Below the pieces are notes generated by a model. That model was not told the DNA's origin, ran no database searches, and worked only from the letters and a program-made list of their open reading frames with translations. A stretch of DNA of 64,000 nt from Macrotis lagotis (taxonomy: Eukaryota; Chordata; Mammalia; Peramelemorphia; Peramelidae): contig NC_133663.1 in the NCBI RefSeq assembly GCF_037893015.1, positions 217,724,740-217,788,739 of the forward strand, written 5' to 3'. Positions 33,531 through 46,579 of the stretch are shown here, piece after piece (the first letter of the stretch is position 1; every line of letters starts with the position of its first letter). The translations under genes and the position numbers were made by a program.

Positions 33531-34199
33531 TCTAAAAGGAAGCAGTGCAGAGTGAGTGCTTTCTAGCCATGCATTAGATCGAGTGAAAAAGTTTAATGGG
33601 GGGAAATGGAAAGACTTATCTAGGAAACAGGGAAAATCTTGAAGACAACTTGAATTAGGACAGATAGTAAAAGTGAGTAATCAGAAATAATACTAGAAAT
33701 ATAGATCACTTCAGGAGAAGAGGTATCAGGAAACAAGAAACTATTTTTGTTATTGTGCTAGATTAGGTGAAAGATCATGTGAGTCTGAATTATACCTTGA
33801 ATAAATTATTAGAATTTTATCTTTAACATTTATCTAGTGAAATGTATCACAAAAAACATGAAAAAGAAAAGAAATGAGAGGAGTATTGAAGGATTAGAAA
33901 AATGCATTGAAAGTTCAGAGGTAAATAATACTAAAAAAGGATAGTTTTGAAAGTAATGTTGAATTTATTTATATACTTTGAAAATATCAAACTTTGCGTG
34001 ATATAGATTCATAGCTTTACACATAATCCTTTCATTATATTATTTTGATCAAATATGGAATAGAAAAATAATAAAAATGTAACATTGATTATATCATTAT
34101 TTTGAGTGTGCCCCCCAAATTGAAAACTGAATTGGAAAAATTTGTCTTCCTATATTACATATGAGAGCCATATATGAATATATATTCATATGTGTTCAA

Positions 34200-34330
34200 A
34201 TATATGATTGGAATTAAGCTCTGAATCTGGAAGACCCAAATTCAAGTCTTGTTTCTTTAACCTAATCTCTATGTGATCTACTTGGTATCCCCAGATGACT
34301 CCCTAATATTATTAGTTTCTGAGAAAGTTC
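34200..34330 (+). mobile_element. SINE fragment, sense
   Basis: gaatctggaagacccaaattcaagtcttg resembles a tRNA-derived SINE head; the rest is degraded. Confidence 0.4.
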
Positions 34331-35409
34331 AATTTTGAATATTTAGGGGAAGTCCTCCTTTGGGAGCTTCTTACAGTAATTAAATCACAAGTGGCAGGGA
34401 GGGGAATTGCTATAAATATCTTTCTCTTTTGATTTTATTTAAATTTTTAAAATTCCCATATTCTTTTGGTATTTTGAACAAAATAATTAATGATTAGTAA
34501 ATAATATTTTATATATCCTACCTCATGTCATACAGAGAAATCTCAGGTATATCATGGTAACTATCTATGTAACCCATAAATGTATTTTTTAAGAAAGGAA
34601 AATAACTAGATTTGATTAAATATTGACATTCTTGAAGTGTAATTTGAAATGTCAAAATTTATTGAAAAATATTCATATTTGTCCTAAATTATATTAGTAA
34701 TAACTTGCCAGTCAAACTGAAATGCTGATAAAATTTATAGATTGTTTGAACTGATTTGGCAATCATTTTGTCTTTATTAAAAAGCATAGGCATATTTATG
34801 CTTCACTTAGGGAATGTATTTGTTTTTTAATAAAATACATAAAATAAAACTTAACTGTAATTCAAGCAAAAATATCTAATAAACAAAACTTTTCTAAGTT
34901 TTAATTTCACTGAGGAAAAACAAATATATGCAAAATCAGCTTGCTTTTAAGAATTGACACAACTTTCCAAGAACATTCCAAGATCAATATTCAAACATTC
35001 CAAGTCCTTATATTTTCTGAATCCACCAAAAATTTCATTTATTCATAATGTTTTCAGTAGTAACCTAAGTTATAGCAGAAACCTATTCAGCCATCAGAGT
35101 AGTATTGTGATTTGAATTTTAAATTTTAAAATCATATATCGTCAGAATGTTGGGATTTTTTTTTCTCATTAGACTGAAATATCATCATTCGAAATCAAGA
35201 AAAACTAAAGATTGCAGTCAGGTACATCATTGATTTTTTTCTCAAAATACTTGTATGTTCAATTTATTTCTTTCAAATATTCATGTAGGAACAGATTCAA
35301 CATTTAAAAGAAAATGACCTCTCTTCTTGACTCTTACTGACAAATTCTTCTCATAGTTTCACATTTCCCAAACTCCTTGTGATTAAGTTCAGTGTCACTC
35401 TAAATCCTT

Positions 35410-35555
35410 GACTGGAATTTTTTTTTGGTCAAGGCAATGGGGTAAAGTGATTTGACCAAGGTCACACAGAAAAGTAAGTATTAAATTCTTGCAGTCATAT
35501 TTGAAATCAGGACCCTCCTGACTACATGCCAGTACTATCCACCTAACTGCCTGTG
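35410..35555 (-). mobile_element. WSINE-type SINE, antisense
   Basis: tcaaggcaatggggtaaagtgatttgaccaaggtcacacag...accctcctgactac...ccacctaactgcc; about 145 bases, more diverged than the copies at 25418 and 26417. Confidence 0.85.
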
Positions 35556-35644
35556 AAAAACTTTTTTTTGGATACAATTGTTTTTTGTAATGAGTGATTC
35601 TTTGTGATATCATGAGGTATGTTTAATGTAAATGCACAAACAAA

Positions 35645-35690
35645 CTCTCACACACACACAAACATATATACACAGAGACACAAAGAGGAA
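35645..35690. repeat. CA-rich simple repeat
   Basis: ctctcacacacacacaaacatatatacacagagacac. Confidence 0.8.
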
Positions 35691-35754
35691 ATGGTGAGTT
35701 TTGGTCCATAAATTAATTTGGATGATCCTGAAACATCCAAACTTAGTCATATTG

Positions 35755-35965
35755 GATGTCTTCAAGATCCTGGGTTCCTTCAGTTCTCAACTAAAATTCA
35801 CAGGAAACCTTTCTCAATTCTCCTTAATTTGAATGTCTTTTTTTCCATCTATTTTAGATAGTTGTTTTCATATCATATGTTTCTTTAAACAGTAAGCTCC
35901 TTGAGACTTTAATATCCCCCATACTTAGTAGACAATTTTTATTGATTGATTTATTGATTGACAAA
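35755..35965 (+). mobile_element. L2 LINE 3' end, sense
   Basis: cttcagttctcaactaaaattcacaggaaacctttc...taagctccttgagac...agtagacaatttttattgattg follows the sense 3' end of L2-type LINEs (compare 39505, 55480, 63690). Confidence 0.65.
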
Positions 35966-36029
35966 ACATTTATATAGTAGGATTGTTGTTTCTTAAAGCA
36001 AAGAAGCACACATACACAGGTATTCAAAG

Positions 36030-36215
36030 GATTAAGTAAATGAACTAGGTGGTATTACCTGGAATCTGGAAAATTGGAACTCACATCCAACCTCAAAGAC
36101 TATTTCTGGAAATAACTAAATCTCTATCTTATTTCCCTTTTATGTAATATGAGATAATGCCTACCTTTGAGGATTATTCTAAGTGTGAAATAAGACAATT
36201 TATAAAGTAGTAAAA
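36030..36215 (+). mobile_element. MIR-like SINE, sense
   Basis: ggaatctggaaaattggaactcacatcc...ctctatcttatttcccttttatgtaatatgagataatgcctacctttgaggattattc matches the MIR sense order. Confidence 0.55.
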
Positions 36216-36329
36216 AACATTAAAACAATTTAAAATTATTATAGATTTTAAATTATTATAATTATTGCTAATTGGTTTTTGTTCATCTAGGTATTAATTC
36301 TTTTTTATAATCTCAGAAGAAATTAATAA

Positions 36330-36480
36330 GATCTTGAACAAAAGTATGACAAAGAAACTTGTGTTCAAGTCCTATCCTCCATATACTGGATTTGTGACTG
36401 AGGGCAAATCACTTAACCTCTCAGTCTACTACTGTAAGTTTCAGAACAGATGCTCATCTTTACTAATAGGCATTTCCACA
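36330..36480 (+). mobile_element. SINE fragment, sense
   Basis: ttgtgttcaagtcctatcctcc...tgtgactgagggcaaatcacttaacctctcagtc is the central part of a tRNA-derived SINE. Confidence 0.55.
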
Positions 36481-37344
36481 GTGGAAATTTCCTGTACTAA
36501 AGAAATTTCAATTCTCTTCCCTCCCATACCCCCCAAACAACAAAAAAAGTATGCCTCAATTTCGTATTTTTGGTAATGGAAAATGTAGCTTTAAAAAGTA
36601 AAGGAAAAATACTGAGGATAGATTATTTCCCATTATTTTTCTACTTTAGTAGTGTTTCAATATTTTATTCATATCTCTAAAATTTGGAAAGATTATTTTT
36701 CAATTTTTTTCATTTCATCCCCTAATGATTTTTAGCACCCTGGTTTATATTGATAATTTTCCTGAATATTTATTGGAAATAAAGAAGGATTTATTGGAAA
36801 TAAGAAGGATAAACTACTTCCATTTGATTTCTGTAATCTGTGGTAGCCATTCATTGCTGACAAAAGGAAAACTGAAATATTTGGGATGTATATCAGAGAT
36901 GAGACTTCTACATAAAACATAATAATAATAATCCTAATGTTCTCTCATTTTTATTAGGACCTCTAAACTTTTTTTTTGCTATTGCATATTCTCATCTAAT
37001 CATCTGAGGATTAGCAAATCCTTCCTTCTGACATTATTGCATATCTCCAAGCAGTCCAAATTTCTAGTTTAAAAGCAACACAAGACAAAGATATAAAGTA
37101 ATATTTCATCCCCAGTCCTTTTAAGATTTCTACTGGTAACAAAATCTATTTTTCATAAAAAGGTCTTTGTTTCACATATGATCTACGTGCCTCATTTGTT
37201 TCTTCCCCATGAGTATGTTGGTTAGTAAATCACACACTCTCACTTAAAGACTACTTGCCCCTAAATATAGTAAGTAACATGAATTTCATAATCTATTCAT
37301 TTCTTTTAAACTATATCCAAGAAAATCCTCAAATAGTCGAATTT

Positions 37345-38850
37345 TCTTGGTAGCCAACAATTATTAAGCACCTAATAAGTTAAAATAGTGTGATAAGTCC
37401 TGAGAATATAGAGAAAGACAAAGATAATCCTCTGTGCTCTCAAGTACTTCACATTCTAATGGGTAGACAGTATGCAAACAAATAATAAAGAAATTGTTCT
37501 GGAAAACACTGGTATCAAGGAATATGGGGAAAGGCTTACTAAGAGGTCTTTGCTGAGGCTTGAAAGAAGTCAGAAGATAGAGTCTAGATATATTGTCTTT
37601 TGTTAGAAATAATAGTGAGGAGTAAAGTGTAAGGAGACAGGAAAGATATGAAACATGAAGATTATGCAAGACTTTATAAGCTAAACAAATGATTTTTTAG
37701 ACCCTTAAGATCATAGAGAACCTTTCGTGTTTATTGAAATGAAGGTTTAAATGGTCAAACATAGACTTTAATGAAATCAGGGCTGCTATGTGGTTGGACA
37801 GGGAGGATTGAAGCAGAGAGGTCTATTTATTACAATAATTCTTCTATAAAGTTTTGAGTCCATCACCAAAGGGGTGATAGTGTCATTTTAGTGTAGGGAA
37901 TATATGTATGAGAAGTTTTAATTGACAAAACTTGGTAACATACTGAATATGGGGATCACATTCAATCAATCAAAACTAATCAAGAGGGAAGAACTGAGGT
38001 TGATACCCGGCCTGTGAGAATGAGTGAGGGAAACATTGAGTTTTCTTTGTATTCTCAGGACTCAATTCTCAAACACACATTGTTTATTGTGTGTTTAATA
38101 AATATGTGTTGGGTGTTTAATAAATACTTATTGACTATCAAGTAAATTACCTCTGCTGTAATGTGGGTGGCAGGAAGAGGGTTAAAATTTTAGGAGAAAG
38201 AGAAATAGTCCAGTTTTAGACATCTTGAGTTTAACATCTGTTCTGAGATATACAAAAGACTGTTGGAGATACAAACAGGCTGTCAGGAGAAAAGTTAGGG
38301 CGAGGTAAGAAGATCTGATAGTCATCTTCATGAAGATAATAATTGAATGCATGTTAGCTGATTGATGATAAGAAATCAAGTGAACTGATATAGAGTGAGA
38401 AGAGAAGGTGGTCTCGGGCAGAGGTCTGGGAAGCCACCTATCCAGCAAAGGAAACTGGAAAGTAATGGTCAGACAGGTAAGATTAGGACCAGATAAAATC
38501 AGTCTTGAAAATTAGAGAGGGATAACATCAAGACAAAGAGAATCAAAAATAGTCTTAAAGACTACAGAATTGTAAAAGAAGATGAATACTGAGGAAAACG
38601 CCATATGATTTTGCAATTAAATGATATTTGGTAACTTTGGAGAGAGTAATTTCAGTCTAATGATGAGATCAGAAGCCAAAATTTGGGCATCTAAGAAGAG
38701 AGTGTGGAAAGAAAAGATTGAGTGGAAAGGAAATAGTCTTCTCAAAATATTTAGTCACATAAGAGTAGAGAGCTATAAAATGATAATAGGAATAGATGGG
38801 GCAGGCAAGGAATTTTTGAAGGTAAGATGAGTTTTTATAATAATGTTTGT
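37345..38850 (-). mobile_element. L2/CR1-clade LINE, antisense
   Basis: The + strand shows the typical antisense landmarks: ttattaagcacctaataag, cttcacattctaatgggtagacag, gaccttgag-type and gccatatgattttgcaattaaatgatatttggtaactttggagagag. On the minus strand, TDVKLKMSKTGLFLF (about 38240-38195) matches the conserved LKLNMSKTE block of L2/CR1-type reverse transcriptases. All frames are broken. It continues after a nested repeat at 39096-39310. Confidence 0.8.
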
Positions 38851-38854
38851 CCTT

Positions 38855-39095
38855 CATTCTCAAAAACTGTGATATCAGGGAGGTGATGCCATGATAAGCA
38901 CATGAATTGGATATAAGTGAGGGAGGCTGTGCTGGATCCAGGGTCAGATATAAATCCGAACAACTGTAGGGAGCTCTGAATACAAATCAGTCAGGGTTAA
39001 GTGACTTTCCCAGGGTCTCAAAGCCAATTTGGTCAGATTTGAACTCTGGTCCTCTTGATCCAAGGCCAATGCTCTATCCACTGTGCTACAGCAAA
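38855..39095 (-). mobile_element. composite SINE inserted in the L2/CR1 LINE
   Basis: tcattctcaaaaactgtgatatcagggaggtgatgccatgataagcac begins a dispersed marsupial repeat that I cannot name, followed by a clear antisense SINE (ggttaagtgactttcccagggtctcaaagcc...ctctggtcctcttgatccaaggccaatgctctatccactgtgc). Confidence 0.65.
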
Positions 39096-39310
39096 AAAGG
39101 GAAGTTATCAGTAAACAGGGCCTGATTGAAAAGCAGCAAGATAGTGGGAATGGTAGTTTGATTAGTGTTCAAGAACACAGGAAGCTTTGCCTGAGCAAAG
39201 AGGCTACTTTTTTCATGTGACTCAGGTGTAGAAAAAAAATAGTGGAGGCAATCTGAGAGAAGAGGATGAAGGAGGAGAAAGAGAGCTCTCAATGAAATAC
39301 TAAATCAAAC
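39096..39310 (-). mobile_element. L2/CR1-clade LINE, antisense, continuation
   Basis: gctttgcctgagcaaagaggctac...ggaggagaaagagagctctcaatgaaatac is the next collinear antisense block of the LINE interrupted at 38855. Confidence 0.65.
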
Positions 39311-39504
39311 TAGTGAACTGATGTTGAAATCCTTTCCTTTATTACCTATTATTCATTAAGTGGTCTTAAATATATGGCAATGTCTCTTGGTCTCAGTTCC
39401 TTCATCTTAAGTATAAATGTATTAGAATAAATTATCTTTTAACTCATATACATCAAAATTCCAATAAAATTAGAATATTTCTATTATATTCCAAATGGAG
39501 GACT

Positions 39505-39855
39505 CATCATCATTTCTTCTAACCTTTTAAAAAAAACCTCAATATCTTTGCCAAAAACTCTCCTTGGGTCTAGAATAATCTCCCCTGTACTCATCCATTG
39601 AAATCTCATCCCTTCTTTACAATTTATGCCAATTACCATCTTTACTGATTCTTTCTGCATTCAGCAGTGAATTTCAAAGTACTATTTCTTTTCTGTTTTT
39701 TCATAGTCCACTTTACAATGTTTTTATTTTTTACACATTTAATTTCCTCTATTCTATAAGCTTTTTGAGGCCAAGAATCATGTCTTAAATATTTTTGTAA
39801 CTCCTTCACTGCCTTGCATGTGATAGACTCACAATAAATATCCATTGAGTTAATA
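39505..39855 (+). mobile_element. L2 LINE 3' end, sense
   Basis: gagaataatctcccctgtactcatcc-like block, then ctataagctttttgaggccaagaatcatgtc, then gccttgcatgtgatagactcacaataaatatcc: the classical L2/MIR3 tail. Confidence 0.7.
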
Positions 39856-40770
39856 ACAAGAAAAAAATGATAAAGGCATTGGTTGCTATCTGCTTCCTAC
39901 ATTAATCTAATTCCTAATTCTTTAATTATTTGCTGTGTCTCAGATTTTTCCTATTTCAATTATCCCAGGTGATCCTAACTTGAAAGTTTTTGACCATTTC
40001 TTTATACATAGTATACAATTTTATGTATATTATACATGTGTGTATGTATGCATGTAAAACACTGTTTCATTGAAAGAATAATCAATAAAACTGAGGAATA
40101 CTAAAAATGACACTATCTCAATTTGTATCCCAAGCAGGTATCTGAAGTTAGATATCTGCCATAATGGTAGGAAGAAAGGGTCTGCAAATGGCTAGTGGGT
40201 ATGTTCCAATACTAAGTATGGTATTTTAGTATATGCCAATATGAACCATTTCAGGCAAAGCTAGGGAAAGAGTAAATCTTATGTTCCTGTTTTAGACATG
40301 ATGTTAGTATTTCCTTATAATTCTTTGTCAGTTGCCTAAGTTCCAAGTTTCTTCAGAAATCAAGTTAGCTAGTACAGTACCATATCCACTAGGGTAATTA
40401 TGATTCTTTGCAATAACCAAGAATATGTCTATTTTAAAGAGAAGTTCAAAATCGGAGGCAACATTTACTTTCCTCTATAACGTGGGCAATATATATACCT
40501 CATGGGAAAGAATTGAGCAATTCAATTAAAAAATAAATAAATGGACAAAGAACCAGGTGGAAACATAATATATTATCACTCTGAAGGATAAAATAGACTA
40601 CAAAAAGAGATATAACATGATAAGTGAAATTATCATTTAGTTATTATTGTAACAAATTATTCTTTTGATATGTTTTCTTTATGTACTCTTAGATTTTAGA
40701 AATTTCTTTCAATAGCCAAGCTTTTTCAACTATCTTAATTTTTAAAGCATGTATACAATATAAAGCATAT

Positions 40771-40801
40771 ATGTGTGTGTGTGTTTGTGTGTGTGTGTGT
40801 A
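40771..40801. repeat. (GT)n microsatellite
   Basis: gtgtgtgtgtgtttgtgtgtgtgtgt. Confidence 0.95.
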
Positions 40802-40809
40802 TAATTTCC

Positions 40810-40880
40810 TCTGATTCAGGTGAATCTGGGTTCTGGGTTCTAATCCTGACAACCATTATTCAAGTATAACCTTAGGAAAT
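40810..40880 (+). mobile_element. MIR-like fragment
   Basis: gattcaggtgaatctgggttctgggttctaatcctgacaacc resembles the head of MIR in sense orientation. Confidence 0.45.
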
Positions 40881-41329
40881 TTTGTTTTGTTTTGTTTTCT
40901 TTATTGTAACCAACATTCCTTCTCCCTGTTGGAAAACTTGCCAGATTGTTGAAAAAAATCAAGTCTCTTTCACCTCCACTAATAGAATTTTTAGTACTAA
41001 TACTATAAGTACTAAATAGTACTACTAAGGGGGAGATTAAGAGGCTACAAAAACTGCTGCAGATACAAAAATAATCTTGATAGTGATCAAAATATTAAAA
41101 AAAATGAAATGTAACTGTTATGTTTGTAAAGTTTCATATGTAGTTTAAAAAATGAAGAATATGGAAAGAAGAACTGACTAAATTAATTCTTGTGAAAAAG
41201 ATATAATGGGTTTCCATGGGATTGTTAGCACATATGATTACAAAGTATGTACTGGCAAAATATCTAGTTTGACGTTTAATTGCATAAATAGAATCATTCT
41301 GTCCTAACCCAGGCAAGTTATAGTCATTC

Positions 41330-41765
41330 TGGATGCTGCCCTTCTCAGCTTATACATGGATTGTTATTTAATTGAGGGTTAAATTTTGTACAGGGGATTG
41401 ACAAGTGTACATTCAGAGAAGGGTAACTAGGATGGTGTCTATGCAGGTGTAGTACTGAATAACTGGAAAAATTAATCTGTAGTATAGATTTGAGACTGTT
41501 TATCTATAAGTCGATCAGTCTAGATGGAAAAATGGACAAATACTCTTGTTTGGTGTCTGAGAATCTAAGTGGAAATGACTTCCAATTAGAATGGGTTATA
41601 ACAAGTTTGTAAATATCCTATTCTTATGGTCCTTCAAGTAGAGACTAGATGACCATTTGTTTGGAATGTTCTAAAAAGGATTCTTACACAATTGCTAGTT
41701 AAACTAGATCCACATCTACTTCTGGTAATCTATGAATCTGGAAGATGAAGGAGACAGTACATACT
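41330..41765 (+). mobile_element. L3/CR1-type LINE fragment, sense
   Basis: ggggattgacaagtgtacattcagagaagggtaactaggatggtg, then agtggaaatgacttccaattagaatggg, ccttcaagtagagactagatgaccatttg and aaactagatccacatct follow the CR1/L3 3' order. A second fragment lies at 59945. Confidence 0.7.
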
Positions 41766-42235
41766 GTCAGTGTGCAAGCCAAGAGCAAAAGAGGAAGAAA
41801 ACAAAGAAAGTAAAGAAAAATGGAAAATTGTTCCTAAGAAGCTTCAAAAAAGGAGCAAGAGATACAGTAAAAAAAGAGAAAGAATTGAATGCCTATTAAA
41901 GAAAAAAGCAGTCAAAATTTTCTTAGTATAAATTTCTTTGAATTTCACTGATAAAGAATATTCATAAGTTAATTGTAAGAATATAGACTTGAAAAGCATC
42001 TATTTGGATATACTTCTCTGTAAAGGGAATTGTAATATATAATACAGGGCCTGAAGTATAACAGAAATTATTACTGATCATGAATTTTGTAATATATAAT
42101 GTTAATATTTAAAAAATAGGAATAATTTGGTAAAATATTATCAAAGCTGTGAAGTTTCTTTATAGAGTAAGCAAAGATGAGTAATCAGAGCATGGTAATC
42201 CTAGCTACTTTTCTAAGTTCCCAGAAAGGGCAGTA

Positions 42236-43262
42236 GAATTTTTTTAAATTAATTTTTATTAAAGATATTATTTGAGTTTTACAATTTTCCCCACAATCTT
42301 GCTTCCCTCCGCAACGCCCCCCGGAAAGCACTCTGTCAGTCTTTACTTTGTTTCCATGTTGTACCTTGATCCAAATTGGGTGTGATAAGAGAGAAATCAT
42401 ATCCTTAAAGAAGAGAAGAGAAGTCTATGAGGAAACAAGATCAGACAATAAGATATCTGTTTTTTTTTCCTAAATGAAAGGGAATAGTCCTTGAACTTTG
42501 TTCAAACTCCACAGCTCCTTATCTGCATACAGATGGTACACTCCTTTGCAGACAGCCCAAAATTGTTCCTGATTGTTGCACTGATGGAATGAGCGAGTCC
42601 TTCAAGGTTGATCATCACTCCCATGTTGCTGTTAGGGTGTACAGTGTTTTTCTGGTTCTGCTCATCTCACTCAGCATCAGTTCATGCAAATCCCTCCAGG
42701 CTTCCCTGAAATCCCGTCCCTCCTGGTTTCTAATAGAATAATAGTGTTCCATGACATACATATACCATAGTTTGCTAAGCCATTCCCCAATTGAAGGACA
42801 TTTACTTGATTTCCAATTCTTTGCCACCACAAACAGGGCTGCTATAAATATTTTTGTTCAAGTAATGTTTTTACCCTTTTTCATCATCTCTTCAGGGTAT
42901 AGACCCAGTAGTGGTATTGCTGGTTCAAAGGGTATGCACATTTTTGTTGCCCTTTGGGCATAGTTTCAAATAGCTCTCCAGAAGGGTTGGATGAGTTCAT
43001 AGCTCCAACAACAGTGTAATAGTGTCCCAGATTTCCCACAACCCTTCCAAGAATGATCATTATCCTTTCTGGTCATATTGCCCAATCTGAGTGGTGTGAA
43101 GTGGTACCTCAGAGAAGCTTTAATTTGCATTTCTCTAATAATTAATGATTTAGAGCTTTTTTTCATATGGCCATGGATTGCTTTGATCTGGTCATCTGTA
43201 AATTGCCTTTGCATATCCTTTGACCATTTGTCAATTGGGGAATGGCTTTTTGTTTTAAGAGT
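42236..43262 (-). mobile_element. L1 LINE 3' end, antisense, 5'-truncated
   Basis: The element begins with the L1 3' UTR and A-tail (ttaatttttattaaagatatta) and reads back into ORF2. The minus strand encodes LIREMQIKASLRYHFTPLRL and GCGKSGTLLHCCW within 43298-42966, the conserved L1 ORF2 C-terminal block, and further SKLWYMYVMEHYYSIRNQEG at 42820-42615. Ends agtagaattttttt (42232) and agtagcatttttct (43260) are a candidate target duplication. It is only lightly diverged. Confidence 0.9.
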
Positions 43263-44166
43263 AGCATTTTTCTTAAAGCTCTCAAAAAAGCAAGTCAATC
43301 CAGAGAATCAAAAGTCTTCAGAGTATCAAAAGCCTTTAAATAGCAACATAGATTAAAAGTGTAGGAGTGATTAATGGAAAGGATACTTTACAAACAGGCA
43401 AGAAAACACAAAGATATACATTTTCAAGTACACAAAGCAAGTGTTTAAAGATAGAGGGGGAAAAAAATTGCATTAAAAGCTTAGAGGTAGAAGGATGATA
43501 AAAATCAAACCAGAATAAAAGAACTGCCTAAAGATATCTAGCATATTCTAGACAACAATGACCAGATTTAGATGGGACCAAATAAAAAGCTGTGGAAAAT
43601 AAGAAAGCTTTAAAGAAGTATTTATAAGAATTAAAATATTGCATAGAAAATTGAATGTTTATAGGTTAATATCAGGGCACCAGTCAAAGAATAAAGAAAC
43701 ACATGATTTAGCAACTAATGCCACGGCTCTAGAAGTGAACATGCATATTGTTCTTGAAAAGGGGAAGCAATATTAAATAGTAAAGTCTCTAGGATAAGTT
43801 CCACAAACTTTTTATTAAAATTGTTCTAACAAACTTTTAACTGGTATTTGCAAAAGTCTTTAGGAAGAATTTGAAAGGTCTGAAATAATTAAATAAGGAA
43901 TTTTGAAATGGTGAAGATATCTATTTCTGAACAAAAATGAAATCGTTAGACTTTTTTGTGCAATTTATTCAGCACACTATATCTTGAAAAAATTTCTTCT
44001 ATCAATAGATTTTTTTATCTCAATTAAATACCATTTCATCCTTGATATATTTGGACAAATGCATATAAGACATATGTAGTATCATTTCACATATAATCTG
44101 TATTTATTGTTTGATATTTATTTTAATTTGTTTTGTACCATTTTATACTTTATAGAATTGGTTCCT

Positions 44167-44315
44167 TTGTGTGGCTAGGTGGTGTAGTGGATAAAGCACC
44201 GGCCCTGGAGTCAGGAGTACCCTGTTCAAATCCGGTCTCAGACACTTAATAGTTACCTAGCTGTGTGGCCTTGGGCAAGGCACTTAACCCTGTTTGCCTT
44301 GCAAAAACCTAAACA
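44167..44315 (+). mobile_element. WSINE-type SINE, sense
   Basis: tggctaggtggtgtagtggataaagcaccggccctggagtcaggagtacc...cttaatagttacctagctgtgtggccttgggcaag...gccttgcaaaaacctaaac, followed directly by a microsatellite. Confidence 0.93.
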
Positions 44316-44465
<150 letters not shown>

Positions 44466-44549
44466 TTGGAACAACCTTTACTCAAAACCTGCCTCCTGAG
44501 CAAGTCACAATCTTGCAGGTACCTCAGGCAACTCTTCAACTACATACAT

Positions 44550-44620
44550 ATATACACGTGTGTGTGTGTGCATGTAGTTTTTTATGCCACACACACAGAA
44601 ACAAAACACACACACTCTGC
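44550..44620. repeat. (GT)n and (CA)n short arrays
   Basis: cacgtgtgtgtgtgtgcatg followed about 30 bases later by cacacacacagaaac and cacacacac. Confidence 0.85.
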
Positions 44621-44842
44621 ATTTGCTAGAGCAAATATGCATGATGGTATATGTAAAATTTGTCAAAACTTTGTGCAAAGGGATAGCAAACTTTATGTTA
44701 TTCTTTATACATGTATCTCTATATAAGGAAATACATATAAAATATAACAAAGTTGACAGTAAACTACTCAATTATATGTTTATAATTATAAGTATAATCA
44801 TTTAAATATCTGTGGATTTTTTTGTTTTCTGTGACCAATAAA

Positions 44843-44910
44843 TTGTGTGTGTGTATATATATATGTATATATATATATACACATATATATATACACACAC
44901 ACACACACAA
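44843..44910. repeat. palindromic (GT)(TA)(AC) microsatellite
   Basis: GT repeats at the left and AC repeats at the right flank TA repeats, so the 68-bp array can fold on itself into a hairpin or cruciform. Confidence 0.9.
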
Positions 44911-45127
44911 ATTAAACTGATTATTTAAAAACCCAGTGAGGATTGAATGAAATTAGATGTAGTATTTTTACCTTTGAGATGATCCCATGTTTAAGATACA
45001 CTTATGTATAAGCATTTTTCATAATCTTCCCAAAGCAACCTTGTAAACTGTATACATACGTATGTGTTTGTGTTTAGATATATATATATTCACATCAACA
45101 TATATAATTAAATATGAAAGATGATCG

Positions 45128-45215
45128 CATTTTAAGTAAATTTATTTTAAATTTACCTATGTAAATTTAAGCACAAATTAATTTACTTAAATTTAAGTAA
45201 ATAAAATAGTAAATA
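45128..45215. repeat. AT-rich cluster of self-complementary motifs
   Basis: Repeated atttaagtaaat / atttacttaaat / taaatttac units in both orientations. Confidence 0.6.
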
Positions 45216-45966
45216 AATATAAAATCAGATCTAATAGAACAGGTTTGTGACAGATATTTAACATTTTCTTTAATATCCCTTACTTTGTCCTTCTCTAATC
45301 CAATACTGGGGTCTTCCTAATTTAAATGGATAATCCAGTAACCACTTTCAGTTTCTAGCTCAACTGTCTTTTACTCATTGGCCGGCCATTAAAGTTATGT
45401 TTGGGAGTGGTCTGACACTCAAATCACATCTCAAATTAATGGTCATTCTCTATTAGAACAAAACACATGGCTATTAATGTGACAAAACTCATGAAGATAA
45501 GTGTAGATACTTTCAGAAGTAAGATCTAAGTTTCAACTTCCTTTTTCAGATGAATAAACCTCAGTGAAAAGTAAAACTTCTACCATATTATTCCAAGGAT
45601 GAATTTCACCTTTAAAACCACTACTAATAGAGGAGAAGTGAGTGAATATTATTAGCAGCCTGTCCTCTAATTCTGATAATATATTAAATAATATTTTATA
45701 GGAATATTACTTCTTCTTTTTAGAATTAAAGAGTGCAGGTCTAGGAGAATCCAGAGGAAAGCTTTGATTTACTTATAGAAATCCAATAAATAACTTAAAA
45801 CAACTTGTGCATTTGTATCTGGCACAAATAATAACATTTATAAAGAGGTAAATTGTGTAGCACACTCTCAAACAGTGTTTCTGAGCAATTTTGATTTATC
45901 TATAATATTCAGGATACATATGCATTTTGAGTTTAAACTGGTATAAATATTGTTCTAAACCTAATT

Positions 45967-45980
45967 TCCAACAAATAATT
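45967..45980. repeat. target-site duplication, left copy
   Basis: tccaacaaataatt, identical to 46580-46593. Confidence 0.95.
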
Positions 45981-46579
45981 ATTTTATTAAAGATTTTATT
46001 TGTTTTACAATTGTTTCCCCAATATTAATTCCCTCCCCCCACCCCCATCCACAGAAAGCAATCTGTCCATCTTTACATTGTTTCCATGTTGTATATTGAA
46101 CCAAATTGAGTGTGATGAGAGAGAAATCATATCCTTAAGGAAGAAACAAAAAGTATAAGAGATAACAAGATCAGACAATAAGATATCTGTTTTTTTTTTT
46201 AATTAAAGGGAATAGTCCTCGAACTTTGTTCAAACTCCACAGTTCTTTCTCTGGATACAGATGGTATTCTCCATTGTAGATAGCCCCAAATTGTCCCTGA
46301 TTGTTGCACTGATGCAACGAGCAAATCCATCAAGGTTGAACATCACCCCCATGTTGCTGTTAGGGTGTACAGTGTTTTTCTTGTTCTGCTCATCTCACTC
46401 ACTGAATTCCCATCCCTCCTGGTTTCTAATAGAACAATAGTGTTCCATGACATATATATATATATATATATATATATACCACAGTTTTCTAAGCCATTCC
46501 CCAAATGAAGGACATTTACTTGATTTCCAGTTCTTTGCCACAACAAACAGGGCTGCTATGAATATTTTTGTACAAATGA
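45981..46579 (-). mobile_element. L1 LINE 3' end, antisense, with exact target duplication
   Basis: A 599-base 5'-truncated L1 in antisense: A-tail and 3' UTR (attttattaaagattttatttg) through the ORF2 C-terminus (ccattccccaaatgaaggacatttacttgatttcc). It matches 42240-42860 closely but lacks about 35 bases (around 46401, where gcatcagttcatgcaaatcc-like sequence is missing). Both ends carry the 14-bp duplication tccaacaaataatt, so the boundaries are exact. Confidence 0.95.
46452..46478. repeat. (TA)n expansion inside L1
   Basis: The related L1 at 42236 has catacatataccatag at this place; here it has about 13 TA units. Confidence 0.9.
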
